From: Neoehrlichia mikurensis
Lineage (GTDB): Bacteria > Pseudomonadota > Alphaproteobacteria > Rickettsiales > Anaplasmataceae
Assembly (NCBI RefSeq): GCF_019186785.1
Contig: NZ_CP066557.1
Coordinates: 1,048,302 to 1,112,301, forward strand
Direction: 5' to 3'
DNA: 64,000 nucleotides
Shown here piece by piece: positions 21,001 through 28,939 of this stretch. The notes beneath the pieces are model-generated. The model was given only the letters and a program-made list of their open reading frames with translations. It was not told the DNA's origin and searched no databases. Every line of letters begins with the position of its first letter. The first letter of the stretch is position 1. Made by a program: the position numbers and the translations under genes.

Positions 21001-21180
21001 CGTCAAATAGGAGCAGTAGTAGGAGTACAACCTTTTGGTGGACAAGGGTTATCTGGTACTGGACCTAAAGCAGGTGGTCCATATTATTTACATAGATTTT
21101 TAACGGAAAAAGTTGTAACTATTAATACTACTATCTTAGGAGGTAACATCCCTCTTATGTGTTTAGATGATGATGTATAA
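18061..21180 (+). CDS. putA: Bifunctional proline dehydrogenase / 1-pyrroline-5-carboxylate dehydrogenase
   Basis: PutA oxidises proline to glutamate in two steps, feeding carbon to the TCA cycle. The 1039-residue protein has a PRODH barrel (about residues 160-480; LLQLVKGAYWDYE near 340, FATHNAYT near 400, FAPIGDYQDLLSYFVRMLLEQGAN near 450). An aldehyde dehydrogenase domain follows (about 540-1030; FNFPLSIFLGPIAAAL near 695, FTGSIETA near 765, AETGG near 797, catalytic Cys in GQRCSALR near 827). It lacks the N-terminal ribbon-helix-helix DNA-binding domain of E. coli PutA and is therefore not expected to regulate itself. After the stop the same frame stays open for 29 more codons to 21270. 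Confidence 0.96.
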   Translation: MISSLQEPDELRKRLQGLYRIDEKSYARFLTEKTEILQDSKIRIYNTAKQIIEKIKLNKNSSVVDAFIQEYGLSNDEGIALMCLAESLLRIPDNCTINDLIKDTLVNSAWSKHIGRSSSVFINASTWGLLISGRVLKDKGDNSKWYNTISNLIKNMGEPIIRKAVIQAMYTLGKNFIMGTNIEEALDNKGINELYSFNVLGESVITMESAEKYFQSYMHVIKAIGSCKNSQNLLDSHGISVKLSTLHPRYEFSQISLIIDDLMFRLLEICKLAKHYNISVYIAAEEASRLEISLIVFEKLCLNKSLEGWDGLGFTVQAYQKRALAVIDFLEDIAIRSNRKILLQLVKGAYWDYEIKNTQELGLIDYPVFTRKVYTDVSYLACAQRILNKPNNFYPCFATHNAYTLATILEIANKDHPGFEFQRLYGVAQNLHDYITQELADNIKCRIFAPIGDYQDLLSYFVRMLLEQGANNSFINRVNDSNISIDKLLEDPLEKAKFLEYLPHPSIPLPRDLFGSDRINSAGTDITDSVVVSSIKSKIENYKDTLWKSCPIINGQEISNDFQQVFSPSNLDIIGEVSFTTSEQAIQALDIAHQSVAMWKSIPVIERAAMLDKAADELENDKLKFINLLIKEGGKVLYDAILEVREAIDFLRYYAMQARKELREWQKLPSPVGEENYIYFDGRGVFLCISPFNFPLSIFLGPIAAALVAGNTVLAKPAEQTSIIAYEVVKLLYNSGIPKNVLHFIPGKGKILGEVLLSNSKISGVAFTGSIETANIINKNIAKRSSGIIPFIAETGGLNTMIVDSSALIEQVTNDVIVSAFKSTGQRCSALRILFIQEEIADKQIKMICGAMKELRIGDPMLLETDLGPVIDKSLYEALIDHTQKMSSTVKLLYKCEIGNNKGYFFPPHIYEIESLSQLEKEVFGPVLHVIRYKKSDLPKILNDINDTKYGLTFAVQSRIQSNIDDITDKINAGNIYVNRRQIGAVVGVQPFGGQGLSGTGPKAGGPYYLHRFLTEKVVTINTTILGGNIPLMCLDDDV

Positions 21181-21523
21181 TCTAGTCCTTCAGAAGCTGC
21201 TGTGTTAATAGATATATCTGCAGTTTTATCAATATTGGGTATTTTTTTTAGTAAATTTTTTTATGATTGATTACTTAATTTTAACAATGTGATGTTTATG
21301 TATAATTATTAATAAATAAAGAAAATATATATTTATTCTAATTAATTATCAATTTCTAAATTATGAATAGTATGGTTGTAAAGAGAATTCTTGTTATATT
21401 TTTTATAAAATCAAATATAATTATAACTTATATTTGATAAGTTAATATACTATAAAATTATAAAATGCTTCCCATAAATAAATCTATCTTTTAATATAAT
21501 AATATTGATATTGTATTATTGTT
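21181..21523. other. Intergenic space with in-frame open tail behind putA
   Basis: The first 90 bases continue the putA frame after its TAA, reading SSPSEAAVLIDISAVLSILG and more, before a TGA at 21268-21270. This looks like leftover coding sequence. The remainder is AT-rich with no feature. Confidence 0.4.
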
Positions 21524-21835
21524 ATGTTTAATGATTTGAAGAATAACACGTTCACTTATGATAATAAATCTGAAGATTTTATAAATAGTATTGATGAATT
21601 AATTAATATTAAAAAATTGGAATTTGAAAATTTTCTTGAAAATTCTATATCTCATTTTTCTAATTATTTTCAACATGTTCTCATAAAAGAACTAGCAATG
21701 TTGTTACAAATGGAGTTACTGAAGTTTCAGAATACTGTTTCTAGTAGTAATGTGAAAATATTTGATAATATAAATCAAGAAATTATTAATAAAATATTAT
21801 TTGCAGTTTCACGCAGAGCTTTTGATAATTCATAA
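21524..21835 (+). CDS. Hypothetical 103-residue protein before the phage-like cluster
   Basis: I do not recognise this product. It is mostly helical, with a Leu/Phe-rich middle (LENSISHFSNYFQHVLIKELAMLLQMELLKF near residues 40-70), a polar N-terminus and no signal peptide. It lies 133 bases ahead of the head-tail connector gene in the same direction, so it may be part of the same phage-derived group, but the sequence itself does not show this. Low-complexity AT-driven composition means it could also be a spurious or decaying frame. Confidence 0.5.
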   Translation: MFNDLKNNTFTYDNKSEDFINSIDELINIKKLEFENFLENSISHFSNYFQHVLIKELAMLLQMELLKFQNTVSSSNVKIFDNINQEIINKILFAVSRRAFDNS

Positions 21836-21968
21836 TATTTGTATATTATTATAAATGTTATAATGGACGCATATCTAATTCTATTTTAGTTTTTCATGTT
21901 TTTATTGCAGATATAGATATATTAAATTTAATATAAAATATATTTTATTATTAATAATTGGGAATTAT

Positions 21969-22523
21969 ATGTTACAAAATTCAATATTTCATATAATAAG
22001 AAAAACTTTACCAAAAATTTTTCCTGTAACATTATTAGAAGCAAAATCTTTTTTGCGTGTTAAACATAATATGGATGATGATTTAATCATGTGTTTAATT
22101 GCTATGTCTTCTGAATATGCGCAATGGTATATGGAAAAATCATTAATGAAGCAGCAATGGCAAATATCTTGTTATGACAATATTCCTAGAAAAATACAAT
22201 TACCTTTTAGTCCTATTGTGCATATAGTATCGGTGAAAATTATCAGTTATAATAAAGATGAATTTATAGTTCCTATAGAAAATTATTATGCAGATCTTTT
22301 TCAGTCTTCTATTACATTTTACAATATAATGTGTATTAATAGAATGGATATTATTTATGAAGCAGGTTATTATGATGCTAATATAATACCAATGCAAATT
22401 AAACATGGAATATTACATCATGTTGCCATATCGTATAAAAATAGAGAAGCAGAAGCTGTTGATAATTTGAATTTTGTTAAAGATATGTATTCTCCATTTC
22501 GAGAGTTAAAATTAGTACTGTGA
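21969..22523 (+). CDS. Phage/GTA-type head-tail connector protein (gp6/phiE125 gp8-like)
   Basis: The 184-residue product shows the pattern of head-tail connector proteins. VTLLEAKSFLRVKHNMDDDLIMCLI near residue 20 is the LxxAKxHLRV...DDxLI motif. A helix EYAQWYMEKSLMKQQWQ follows, then the LPFSPIVHIVSVKI strand-turn pattern typical of this family. These proteins sit at the portal and join head to tail. In alphaproteobacteria the same order of genes occurs in gene transfer agents. It overlaps the next gene by 4 bases (GTGA), so the two are translationally coupled. There is no capsid, portal or protease gene in the window, so this is a remnant cluster. Confidence 0.72.
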   Translation: MLQNSIFHIIRKTLPKIFPVTLLEAKSFLRVKHNMDDDLIMCLIAMSSEYAQWYMEKSLMKQQWQISCYDNIPRKIQLPFSPIVHIVSVKIISYNKDEFIVPIENYYADLFQSSITFYNIMCINRMDIIYEAGYYDANIIPMQIKHGILHHVAISYKNREAEAVDNLNFVKDMYSPFRELKLVL

Positions 22524-22897
22524 TTGTAATAAGTGAAGCATATAAATTAATTTTAAGTTTATTAAAATCTGATAAAGCTATAAGTAGTATTGTAACTGAA
22601 ATTTATAGTCAATTACCAAAAAAAGCTTCTTTTCCTTGTATGTGTTTATATATAAATTCTTGTAAAGTTATTAACACTTTTAGTAATACATTTTTAGAAG
22701 TTTATTTAACTTGTAATATTTATAGTTATTCTGTGTATGATACGTTGGAAATCATAGATTGTGTAAAGAAATTGCTTGATGGGTATGTCTTTAGTAAATT
22801 TTCTATTATATATCGACTAATTTTTAAGCGTTATCATAATATATATCATAATGATACTTTATACTCTTCTATAGAATTTTTACTTTTAATTCAATAA
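22520..22897 (+). CDS. Phage/GTA tail terminator-like protein (DUF3168 type)
   Basis: The 125-residue protein begins at a GTG that overlaps the stop of the connector gene. Its layout matches the DUF3168 tail-terminator/neck family of small phage and gene-transfer-agent proteins: an N-terminal helix (SEAYKLILSLLKSDKAISSIVTEIYSQLPKKASFPCMCLYI), then beta strands with Leu/Tyr alternation and a helix ILEIIDCVKKLLDG-like near residue 75. Position after a connector and before a tail protein is the standard order. Sequence is highly diverged, so the family call depends partly on context. Confidence 0.6.
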   Translation: MIVISEAYKLILSLLKSDKAISSIVTEIYSQLPKKASFPCMCLYINSCKVINTFSNTFLEVYLTCNIYSYSVYDTLEIIDCVKKLLDGYVFSKFSIIYRLIFKRYHNIYHNDTLYSSIEFLLLIQ

Positions 22898-22901
22898 TTA
22901 T

Positions 22902-23285
22902 ATGACAGTTTTTTTTAAATTTAAAGATTTGGAAGGGAATTTTATTTTACTAAAAAATATAAAAAGTGTGAGATTGACATTACGAAATAAAGGCGATGAT
23001 ATAAAAAATATATATTCTATAGGGTGGAAAAATATTTTGGAAAATTCAGGTGACAAATATATTGTTATAAAAATAAGTGGTATACTAGATTATTCATTTG
23101 CAGATCAACTTTTAAGACAATATTCTTTTGCTAATAGTATAGTAGAATCTGAATTAATATTTTATGATAAGGAAAAAATATTAATAAAATGTATTATTGA
23201 ATTATATGAAAGATATTACGAAGTAAATAAATTTGATAATTTTAATGTAACTCTTATCAGTACTAGTAAAGTAATTTATATATAG
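22902..23285 (+). CDS. Phage/GTA major tail protein-like (TP901-1 type), shortened
   Basis: The 127-residue protein starts 4 bases after the preceding gene. The middle DKYIVIKISGILDYSFADQLLRQYSF near residues 52-77 resembles the VSGSGIF.D..AD..LR..FF block of TP901-1-family major tail proteins. These form the tail tube and also occur in the RcGTA cluster. A strand-rich second half (ESELIFYDKEKILIKCII) fits. Known members are usually somewhat longer, so this copy may be reduced. There is no signal peptide. Together with the two genes before it, it gives a short but ordered tail/neck module. Confidence 0.58.
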   Translation: MTVFFKFKDLEGNFILLKNIKSVRLTLRNKGDDIKNIYSIGWKNILENSGDKYIVIKISGILDYSFADQLLRQYSFANSIVESELIFYDKEKILIKCIIELYERYYEVNKFDNFNVTLISTSKVIYI

Positions 23286-23365
23286 ATAATATTAGTTTAT
23301 AATTTTATATTTTTTAATTTTTCTATAATAGAATTTAAGTTCTTTAATATATTATTCAAATAAAT

Positions 23366-23995
23366 ATGCTATTTTCTAGTAAATTGGCTGCAAAGTTAAT
23401 TTTTAAATGTATTAATAGATGTTATAATATTAATGCATTAAGAGATATTCAAAAGGCGGTCAATCAAGCTGTTAAGTGTGTTAATAGTATTTTATATAAA
23501 AAGAATCATTTTTTATTTCCTATTAAGAAAGATTATGTATTACAAGCAAAACACTGTGAACGTAAGAATAAAATTTTAAAAAAAGTACATTTATATCATA
23601 TAGTAAAGCAATTACCTTATAATAAGGGTTATACAAAAAAAGTTATACAAAGTATTAAAAAAAATAAAGCAATAAATTTACAACATAATATTAAAGAATT
23701 AATGTTTAGATTTATAAAAGTTAGTATTGCTCATGCTATGGATCCAATACAAAGATCAGGAGAAACTGTATCATCAAATATAGTTTCAGCAAAAAAATAT
23801 AATAGAGATAATAGATTGGGAAAAAAATCTCATTCAAAAAAGTCTGCATCATTTTTTAAAGTATTAATGAATATGATTTTTTTTTCAATGCTACCTATTA
23901 TGCTTAAGCATAATATTGATGTTATAGGTATGCTAAGCGATAAAAAACCTAGAAAAGAAGAGGATATAAAGAAATCTCATCAAAGATTATTTTAA
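23366..23995 (+). CDS. Hypothetical basic protein with duplicated 3' end
   Basis: I do not recognise this 209-residue product. It is strongly basic (many Lys, including KKNKAIN, KKSHSKKSAS and KKPRKEEDIKK) and has one hydrophobic stretch near residues 165-185 (FFKVLMNMIFFSMLPIMLKHNIDVIGML) that could span a membrane. It lies 80 bases after the tail protein in the same direction. Its last 168 bases are repeated immediately behind the stop codon. In position it might correspond to a tail assembly component of the phage-like cluster, but I see no motif that supports this. Confidence 0.5.
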   Translation: MLFSSKLAAKLIFKCINRCYNINALRDIQKAVNQAVKCVNSILYKKNHFLFPIKKDYVLQAKHCERKNKILKKVHLYHIVKQLPYNKGYTKKVIQSIKKNKAINLQHNIKELMFRFIKVSIAHAMDPIQRSGETVSSNIVSAKKYNRDNRLGKKSHSKKSASFFKVLMNMIFFSMLPIMLKHNIDVIGMLSDKKPRKEEDIKKSHQRLF

Positions 23996-24163
23996 TCTCA
24001 TTCAAAAAAATCTGCATCATTTTTTAAAGTATTAATGAATATGATTTTTTTTCAATGCTACCTATTATGCTTAAGCATAATATTGATGTTATAGGTATGC
24101 TAAGCGATAAAAAACCTAGAAAAGAAGAGGATATAAAGAAATCTCATCAAAGATTATTTTTAT
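23828..24163 (+). repeat. 168-bp tandem duplication of the 3' end of the basic-protein gene
   Basis: Bases 23828-23995 recur at 23996-24163 with one substitution (G to A) and one T fewer in the homopolymer run (nine T in the first copy, eight in the second). The first copy carries the true C-terminus and stop. The second is a dead tail, frame-shifted by the lost T. It is a partial gene duplication caught early. Confidence 0.92.
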
Positions 24164-24436
24164 GTAATAAGGCATTGTTTTTTACATTATAATGTAAATT
24201 ATTATATTAAATTGTGACAGTAATATCTTATTAGACCTAAAAAATATTGTTATATAATTAATGTATTTTTTCAGAGATAGGTACATTACTAATATTATAT
24301 TTTATAGAAGAATTTATTATTTTTGATATTTAAAAAAATTTTAAATACCTTGTATAATTGAGAATATTTTCTATATCGATTGTTATTTCTAGAAATAGTA
24401 AAGTCCTTTATTAAGTTATTGCGAATATTTTATAGT

Positions 24437-25846
24437 ATGAAATTTTTAGAATTTTTAAAGTTGTGTTTTAATACGATATCTCCTGATAATAAATTTATGA
24501 ATAATTGGCATATTAAGGTACTTGCTGATAGGTTAGATGCAACACTTCAAGGAAAGATTAATTATTTATTAATTAATATGCCACCAAGATCAATGAAATC
24601 AATTTGTATTAGTGTTGCATGGCCGGCTTGGATATTAGGACTTAATCCTTCATCAAAGATTATAGTTGCAAGTTATTCACAGATTTTAAGCGAAAAATTA
24701 TCTTTAGATACGCGATATATATTACAATCTAAGTGGTATCAACAGTTATTTCCAAATGTTATTTTATCAAAAGATCAAAATACTAAATCAAAATTTCAAA
24801 CAACGCAACATGGATATAGGTTTGCAACGTCAATAGGTGGATCAATTACAGGAGAAGGGGGTAATATTTTAATATTAGATGATCCTATGAATTTAATACA
24901 ATCAGCCAGCAAAGTATATAGGCAAAAAGTATGTTATTGGTTTGATCAAAGTTTTATTACAAGAATGAATAATCGAAAGAATGGTATTGTTATTATTGTT
25001 ATGCATAGATTACATAGCGAAGATTTAAGTTATCATGTTTTATCAAAGCCAAATTATGGAAAGTGGCATCATTTATCTATACCAATGTTATCAGAAAAAA
25101 AAACTGTAATTTATTCTTTAGTGCTGCCATATATAATAAAAGCTAATAAAAAAAAGAGAAATATTTTATATATTAGGGAAGAAGGGGAATTTCTTTATAA
25201 AAAGAAAAGTCAAAAATACATTAAGGATCTTAAGTTTGATTTGGGAACGTATGCTTTTTCTGCGCAATATCAACAATCTCCAGTTAATATATCAAATGGA
25301 GTAATAAAACGTAAATGGATAAAGAGATATAAATACGATTGTAAATGTGAATCCTTTATTACTCAAAGCTGGGATACTGCAAATTCATCGAATAAAGGTA
25401 GTAATTTTAGTGTTTGTACAACATGGTCACAAGTTAAAGGATCTTTTTTTTTATTAGAAGTATATAGAGCAAGAATTGAATATCCTTTATTAAAAAAACA
25501 AGTTATTACATTAGCTCAATATTGGCATCCTAATGCAATTCTTATAGAAGTAAAAGCAAGTGGAATACAGTTAATACAAGAATTAAGTGATGCAGCATTA
25601 TCAATTATAAAAATTAACCCTGTTAATAGTAAAATGGCAAGATTATATCAGGTTATTCCTATTATAGAATCTGGACGTGTTTTTTTACCATATAATTCAG
25701 TATGGTTAGATGATTTTGAACAGGAAATTTTATCATTCCCAAATACACAATATGACGATCAATTAGATAGCATGACTCAATATTTATATTGGGCCTCTAA
25801 TGTTATAAATAATACACATCCTTATTTACAGATGAGACAATTGTAG
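24437..25846 (+). CDS. Phage terminase large subunit
   Basis: This is a DNA-packaging motor ATPase-nuclease of about 469 residues, of the family with a C-terminal RNase-H-like nuclease domain. The ATPase shows NMPPRSMKSICISV near residue 47 in the Walker A place (the usual small residue before Lys-Ser is Met here). ILILDDPMNLIQS is Walker B, near 150, and IVIIVMHRLHSEDLS the coupling motif, near 190. The nuclease has its acidic residues in QSWDTANSSNKG (near 310), AILIEVKASG (near 365) and YDDQLDSMTQYLYW (near 436). The ATG at 24437 is preferred over a TTG at 24380. It is not the RcGTA-type terminase, so it may derive from a different phage than the tail genes before it. Confidence 0.82.
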   Translation: MKFLEFLKLCFNTISPDNKFMNNWHIKVLADRLDATLQGKINYLLINMPPRSMKSICISVAWPAWILGLNPSSKIIVASYSQILSEKLSLDTRYILQSKWYQQLFPNVILSKDQNTKSKFQTTQHGYRFATSIGGSITGEGGNILILDDPMNLIQSASKVYRQKVCYWFDQSFITRMNNRKNGIVIIVMHRLHSEDLSYHVLSKPNYGKWHHLSIPMLSEKKTVIYSLVLPYIIKANKKKRNILYIREEGEFLYKKKSQKYIKDLKFDLGTYAFSAQYQQSPVNISNGVIKRKWIKRYKYDCKCESFITQSWDTANSSNKGSNFSVCTTWSQVKGSFFLLEVYRARIEYPLLKKQVITLAQYWHPNAILIEVKASGIQLIQELSDAALSIIKINPVNSKMARLYQVIPIIESGRVFLPYNSVWLDDFEQEILSFPNTQYDDQLDSMTQYLYWASNVINNTHPYLQMRQL

Positions 25847-26588
25847 GAATATTTCTTAATATTTATTAATTAAAAAATACTATAAATTTTAATATTATAA
25901 ATTGCATTTTTGTAAACATACATTACCTCATAGATTTATCATAAAATATCATTTTTTAAAATTTACCATAATTTTATTCCTAATTATATAAATCACTTAC
26001 CTTTATTATTATTTTTAATATAGTATATTATTATATATAATAATCGTTATTTATTAAAAAAATAACATGCATATAGTATTTAGCTAAAATAAATATTATT
26101 TATTGAGTATAACAAAATGATTTATTAATCTAATTATATAGATTATATATCTGATTATCTGTAATTAATTGTATAAAAATTATACATACTCTAAGTAATT
26201 CATGTATAGAATTACAAGGATAATAATCGTTATTTATTAAAAAATAACATGCATATAGTATTTAGCTAAAATAAATATTATTTATTGAGTATAACAAAAT
26301 GATTTATTAATCTAATTATATAGATTATATATCTGATTATCTGTAATTAATTGTATAAAAATTATACATACTCTAAGTAATTCATGTATAGAATTACAAG
26401 GATAATAATCGTTATTTATTAAAAAATAACATGCATATAGTATTTAGCTAAAATAAGTATTATTTATTGAAAATAGAAATATGTAATATATTTAATTATT
26501 TTTTGCAATATAAAATGTGTTAATAAAAAACTACTTGTTAGTATATATTACTTTAACTAATATTATTATAAAATGAGTTAAAGTATCA
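25847..26588. other. Intergenic space holding a 182-bp tandem repeat
   Basis: About 740 bases with no gene. Most of it is the tandem repeat listed separately. The last 120 bases lead into bioA and are likely to hold its promoter. Confidence 0.7.
26038..26470. repeat. Intergenic tandem repeat, about 2.4 copies of a 182-183-bp unit
   Basis: The unit beginning TAATCGTTATTTATT occurs at 26041, 26224 and 26406. The first two copies are full (183 and 182 bp, differing by one A in a poly-A run). The third stops matching near 26470. The copies are otherwise almost identical, so the expansion is recent and copy number is likely to vary between strains. It lies upstream of bioA. Confidence 0.93.
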
Positions 26589-27854
26589 ATGAATAGTAAA
26601 TTACAATGGTTTGCCGAAGGAGAGCCTAATATATGGCTGCCATATACTAAAAATTTTATGCAACTACCAGTAAAATCTGCTAATGGTTGTTATATTTTCT
26701 TAGAAAATGGTCATCTATTATTAGATGGTATATCAAGTTGGTGGAGTGTGTGTCATGGGTACTCTCATCCATATATTGTTCATAAAATACAAGAACAGGT
26801 TGAGACATTATCTCACATTATGTTATCTGGATTTGCTCATGAGCAGGGATATAGGCTAGCTTCACAACTTGTGAAGATTGCACCTGTTGGATTGGAAAAA
26901 GTATTTTTTTCAGATTCTGGTTCAACTGCTATAGAAGTAGCAATAAAAATGGCAGTGCAGTATTTTTGCAACATAGGTAAATGCAACAAGTATAAATTGA
27001 TATCTTTTTATAATGGATACCATGGTGATACTATGGGTTGTATGTCAGTTTCTGATCCAAAAGTATTACACGGATCTGTATTGAATAAATACTATCCTAA
27101 TCAGTATATATTAAAATTACCTCACACTGAAGAAGACATGTATGATTTTACTGCGCAATTAGAATTGTTGCATAATGATGTTGCTGCAGTTATTATAGAG
27201 CCAATTTTACAGGCTGCAGGGGGAATGAAAATTTATTCTCCTGTAATACTACAACAGATTTATAATATTACTCGTGAATATGATATATTATTTATTGCAG
27301 ATGAAGTTGCAACTGGTTTTGGCCGTACTGGCATGATGTTTGCATGTAATCATGCAAATATTACTCCTGATATTATGGTAGTGGGTAAAGCTTTAACAGG
27401 GGGTTTTTGTACATTAGCAGCAACTTTAACAACTCAAAATATTTATGATACTTTTACATTAAATACAGACACAGCTTTTAGGCATGGTCCGACATTTATG
27501 GCAAATCCTTTAGCATGTGCTGCTGCTAATGCATCTATTGATCTTTTTATAAACCAGAAGATTATGGAAAATATTAAGAATATTGAATTGCAACTCACAA
27601 AAGAATTAAAAATATTTGAGAAACTGCATTTTGTTAGTTCTGTGAGGGTTATTGGGGCTGTAGGTGTCATCGAACTTAATAGTGGCTATATAAATATAAT
27701 TAATCAAGACTTAACTCAAAAATTACTTCAGCTAAAAATATGGATAAAACCTATAGGAGATGTTATCTACATAATGCCCCCATTTATTATTACTTCTAAA
27801 GAATTAACTACACTTATTGAATCAATTAATGAGTTACTCAAAACTATTGATTAA
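26589..27854 (+). CDS. bioA: Adenosylmethionine-8-amino-7-oxononanoate aminotransferase
   Basis: BioA makes 7,8-diaminopelargonate from KAPA, using SAM as amino donor, in biotin synthesis. The 421-residue class III aminotransferase opens IWLPYTKNFMQLPVKSANGCY. It contains DGISSWWSVCHGYSHP near 48, FSDSGSTAIEVAIKMA near 105, FYNGYHGDT near 140, FIADEVATGFGRTG near 235 and the PLP lysine in VVGKALTGGF near 268. The late RHGPTFMANPLACAAAN block distinguishes BioA from other members. Length is normal. The 182-bp tandem repeat lies 120 bases before its start. A strong hairpin terminator follows it. Confidence 0.95.
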   Translation: MNSKLQWFAEGEPNIWLPYTKNFMQLPVKSANGCYIFLENGHLLLDGISSWWSVCHGYSHPYIVHKIQEQVETLSHIMLSGFAHEQGYRLASQLVKIAPVGLEKVFFSDSGSTAIEVAIKMAVQYFCNIGKCNKYKLISFYNGYHGDTMGCMSVSDPKVLHGSVLNKYYPNQYILKLPHTEEDMYDFTAQLELLHNDVAAVIIEPILQAAGGMKIYSPVILQQIYNITREYDILFIADEVATGFGRTGMMFACNHANITPDIMVVGKALTGGFCTLAATLTTQNIYDTFTLNTDTAFRHGPTFMANPLACAAANASIDLFINQKIMENIKNIELQLTKELKIFEKLHFVSSVRVIGAVGVIELNSGYINIINQDLTQKLLQLKIWIKPIGDVIYIMPPFIITSKELTTLIESINELLKTID

Positions 27855-27891
27855 TTATAATCAGATGTTTATCTTAAATATAATGTAACTG

Positions 27892-27927
27892 AAAAAAGCA
27901 GTAAACATTATTATATACTGCTTTTTA
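27892..27927. terminator. Bidirectional rho-independent terminator between bioA and the 208-residue gene
   Basis: AAAAAAGCAGTA at 27892-27903 pairs with TACTGCTTTTTA ending at 27927, with a 12-base loop and T-runs on both strands. It would end bioA on the plus strand and the first 208-residue gene on the minus strand. Confidence 0.8.
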
Positions 27928-27978
27928 TTTATTAAATTAAACCTATATTTTGTTAATTTAATATGTTAACAATACTGA

Positions 27979-28605
27979 TTATTGATTTAAAAATTTATTA
28001 GGATATGTTGGATAGAATGGAGATTCAATTGACATATGTTCAATTAATGTACAAGCTTCTTTCACAGAAAGATTATTAGATTCATCTATTGTAATCATAG
28101 TAGCAGCATCAGCAGCCTGTTTTGAAATTATATGGAAGCATGATTTATAAAGCTGCTGATGAGCAAATGTTAATAACGTATTATAAACATGTTTAACGTC
28201 TTTATCAGAAATACGACAATTATCATAAATACAATCTATGTGACCGGCTATACCTAATGATAACATAGTAGCATACTTTTTACATTGAGAAAGTATTTGT
28301 TTAGCATCATGAATAATTGCAGTGTGTATTAAAAATAATTCTATATCAAGCTTTATAATTTGACGCATGTAAGCAATAAAAGTAGTATTTATCATGTTAT
28401 TAGTGAATTTTTGAACATGTAAATTCTTAGCAATAGTATTCATGAAATGATTGGTATGACTTTTGCTATAAAAGCTTCTTAAAGTTTCTTCTACTTTGTT
28501 AAATTGGGAAGGAGTAATAGCAAGAGAAGGATTTTTTAAATACAAAGCAGCTAAAATTGAGTGTTTAATATAGTTAAATGTTGTTTGCTGTAAAGTTAAT
28601 ATCAT
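27979..28605 (-). CDS. Fast-evolving paralog 1 of a duplicated lineage-specific family
   Basis: I do not recognise a known domain in this 208-residue, mostly helical protein. It has no signal peptide and no membrane segment; the N-terminal stretch SILAALYLKNPSLAI is only mildly hydrophobic. Shared conserved cores are EETLRSFYSKSHTNHF near residue 40, QILSQCKKYATM near 102 and the last 60 residues (HQQLYKSCFHIISKQAADAATMITID). It differs from its tandem copy at 36 residues, clustered at 65-100 and 116-144. A third, distant relative starts at 63266. This is inferred to be a host-interacting or antigenic protein, because the changes are nearly all replacement changes. Confidence 0.8.
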   Translation of the reverse strand: MILTLQQTTFNYIKHSILAALYLKNPSLAITPSQFNKVEETLRSFYSKSHTNHFMNTIAKNLHVQKFTNNMINTTFIAYMRQIIKLDIELFLIHTAIIHDAKQILSQCKKYATMLSLGIAGHIDCIYDNCRISDKDVKHVYNTLLTFAHQQLYKSCFHIISKQAADAATMITIDESNNLSVKEACTLIEHMSIESPFYPTYPNKFLNQ

Positions 28606-28852
28606 ATGTAAAACATTAGTTAATTAAATTGTAATTATAGTATAAATTAAAATTATTTTCCATACCTTAATATATAATTTAATATATATTATTACTTAAT
28701 AAATAGAAGAAACGTGATAATTGTCATCATAATTTTATTGTTTTAGTAGAGTTATATAGGTATTACAAATCTTTCTAATTAGTTTATCAGATCCAATATC
28801 ATCAATATTAGAGTAAAAAAAATTATATCATGTCTTAAATATAATGTAACTG

Positions 28853-28888
28853 AAAAAAGCAGTAAACATTATTACATACTGCTTTTTA
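28853..28888. terminator. Second copy of the hairpin terminator, between the two paralogs
   Basis: Same stem as at 27892-27927 (AAAAAAGCAGTA with TACTGCTTTTTA) and one base changed in the loop. Duplicated with the 961-bp unit, it separates transcription of paralog 2 from paralog 1, so each copy is an independent unit. Confidence 0.78.
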
Positions 28889-28939
28889 TTTATTAAATTA
28901 AACCTATATTTTGTTAATTTAATATGTTAACAATACTGA

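Noticed and set aside
21969..25846. Complete prophage
   Set aside because: There is no integrase, portal, capsid, lysis or replication gene in the window and no attachment-site repeat, only a partial structural set and a terminase.
26038..26470. CRISPR-like array
   Set aside because: The repeats are directly adjacent, 182 bp long and without unique spacers, and no cas genes are present. It is an ordinary tandem repeat.
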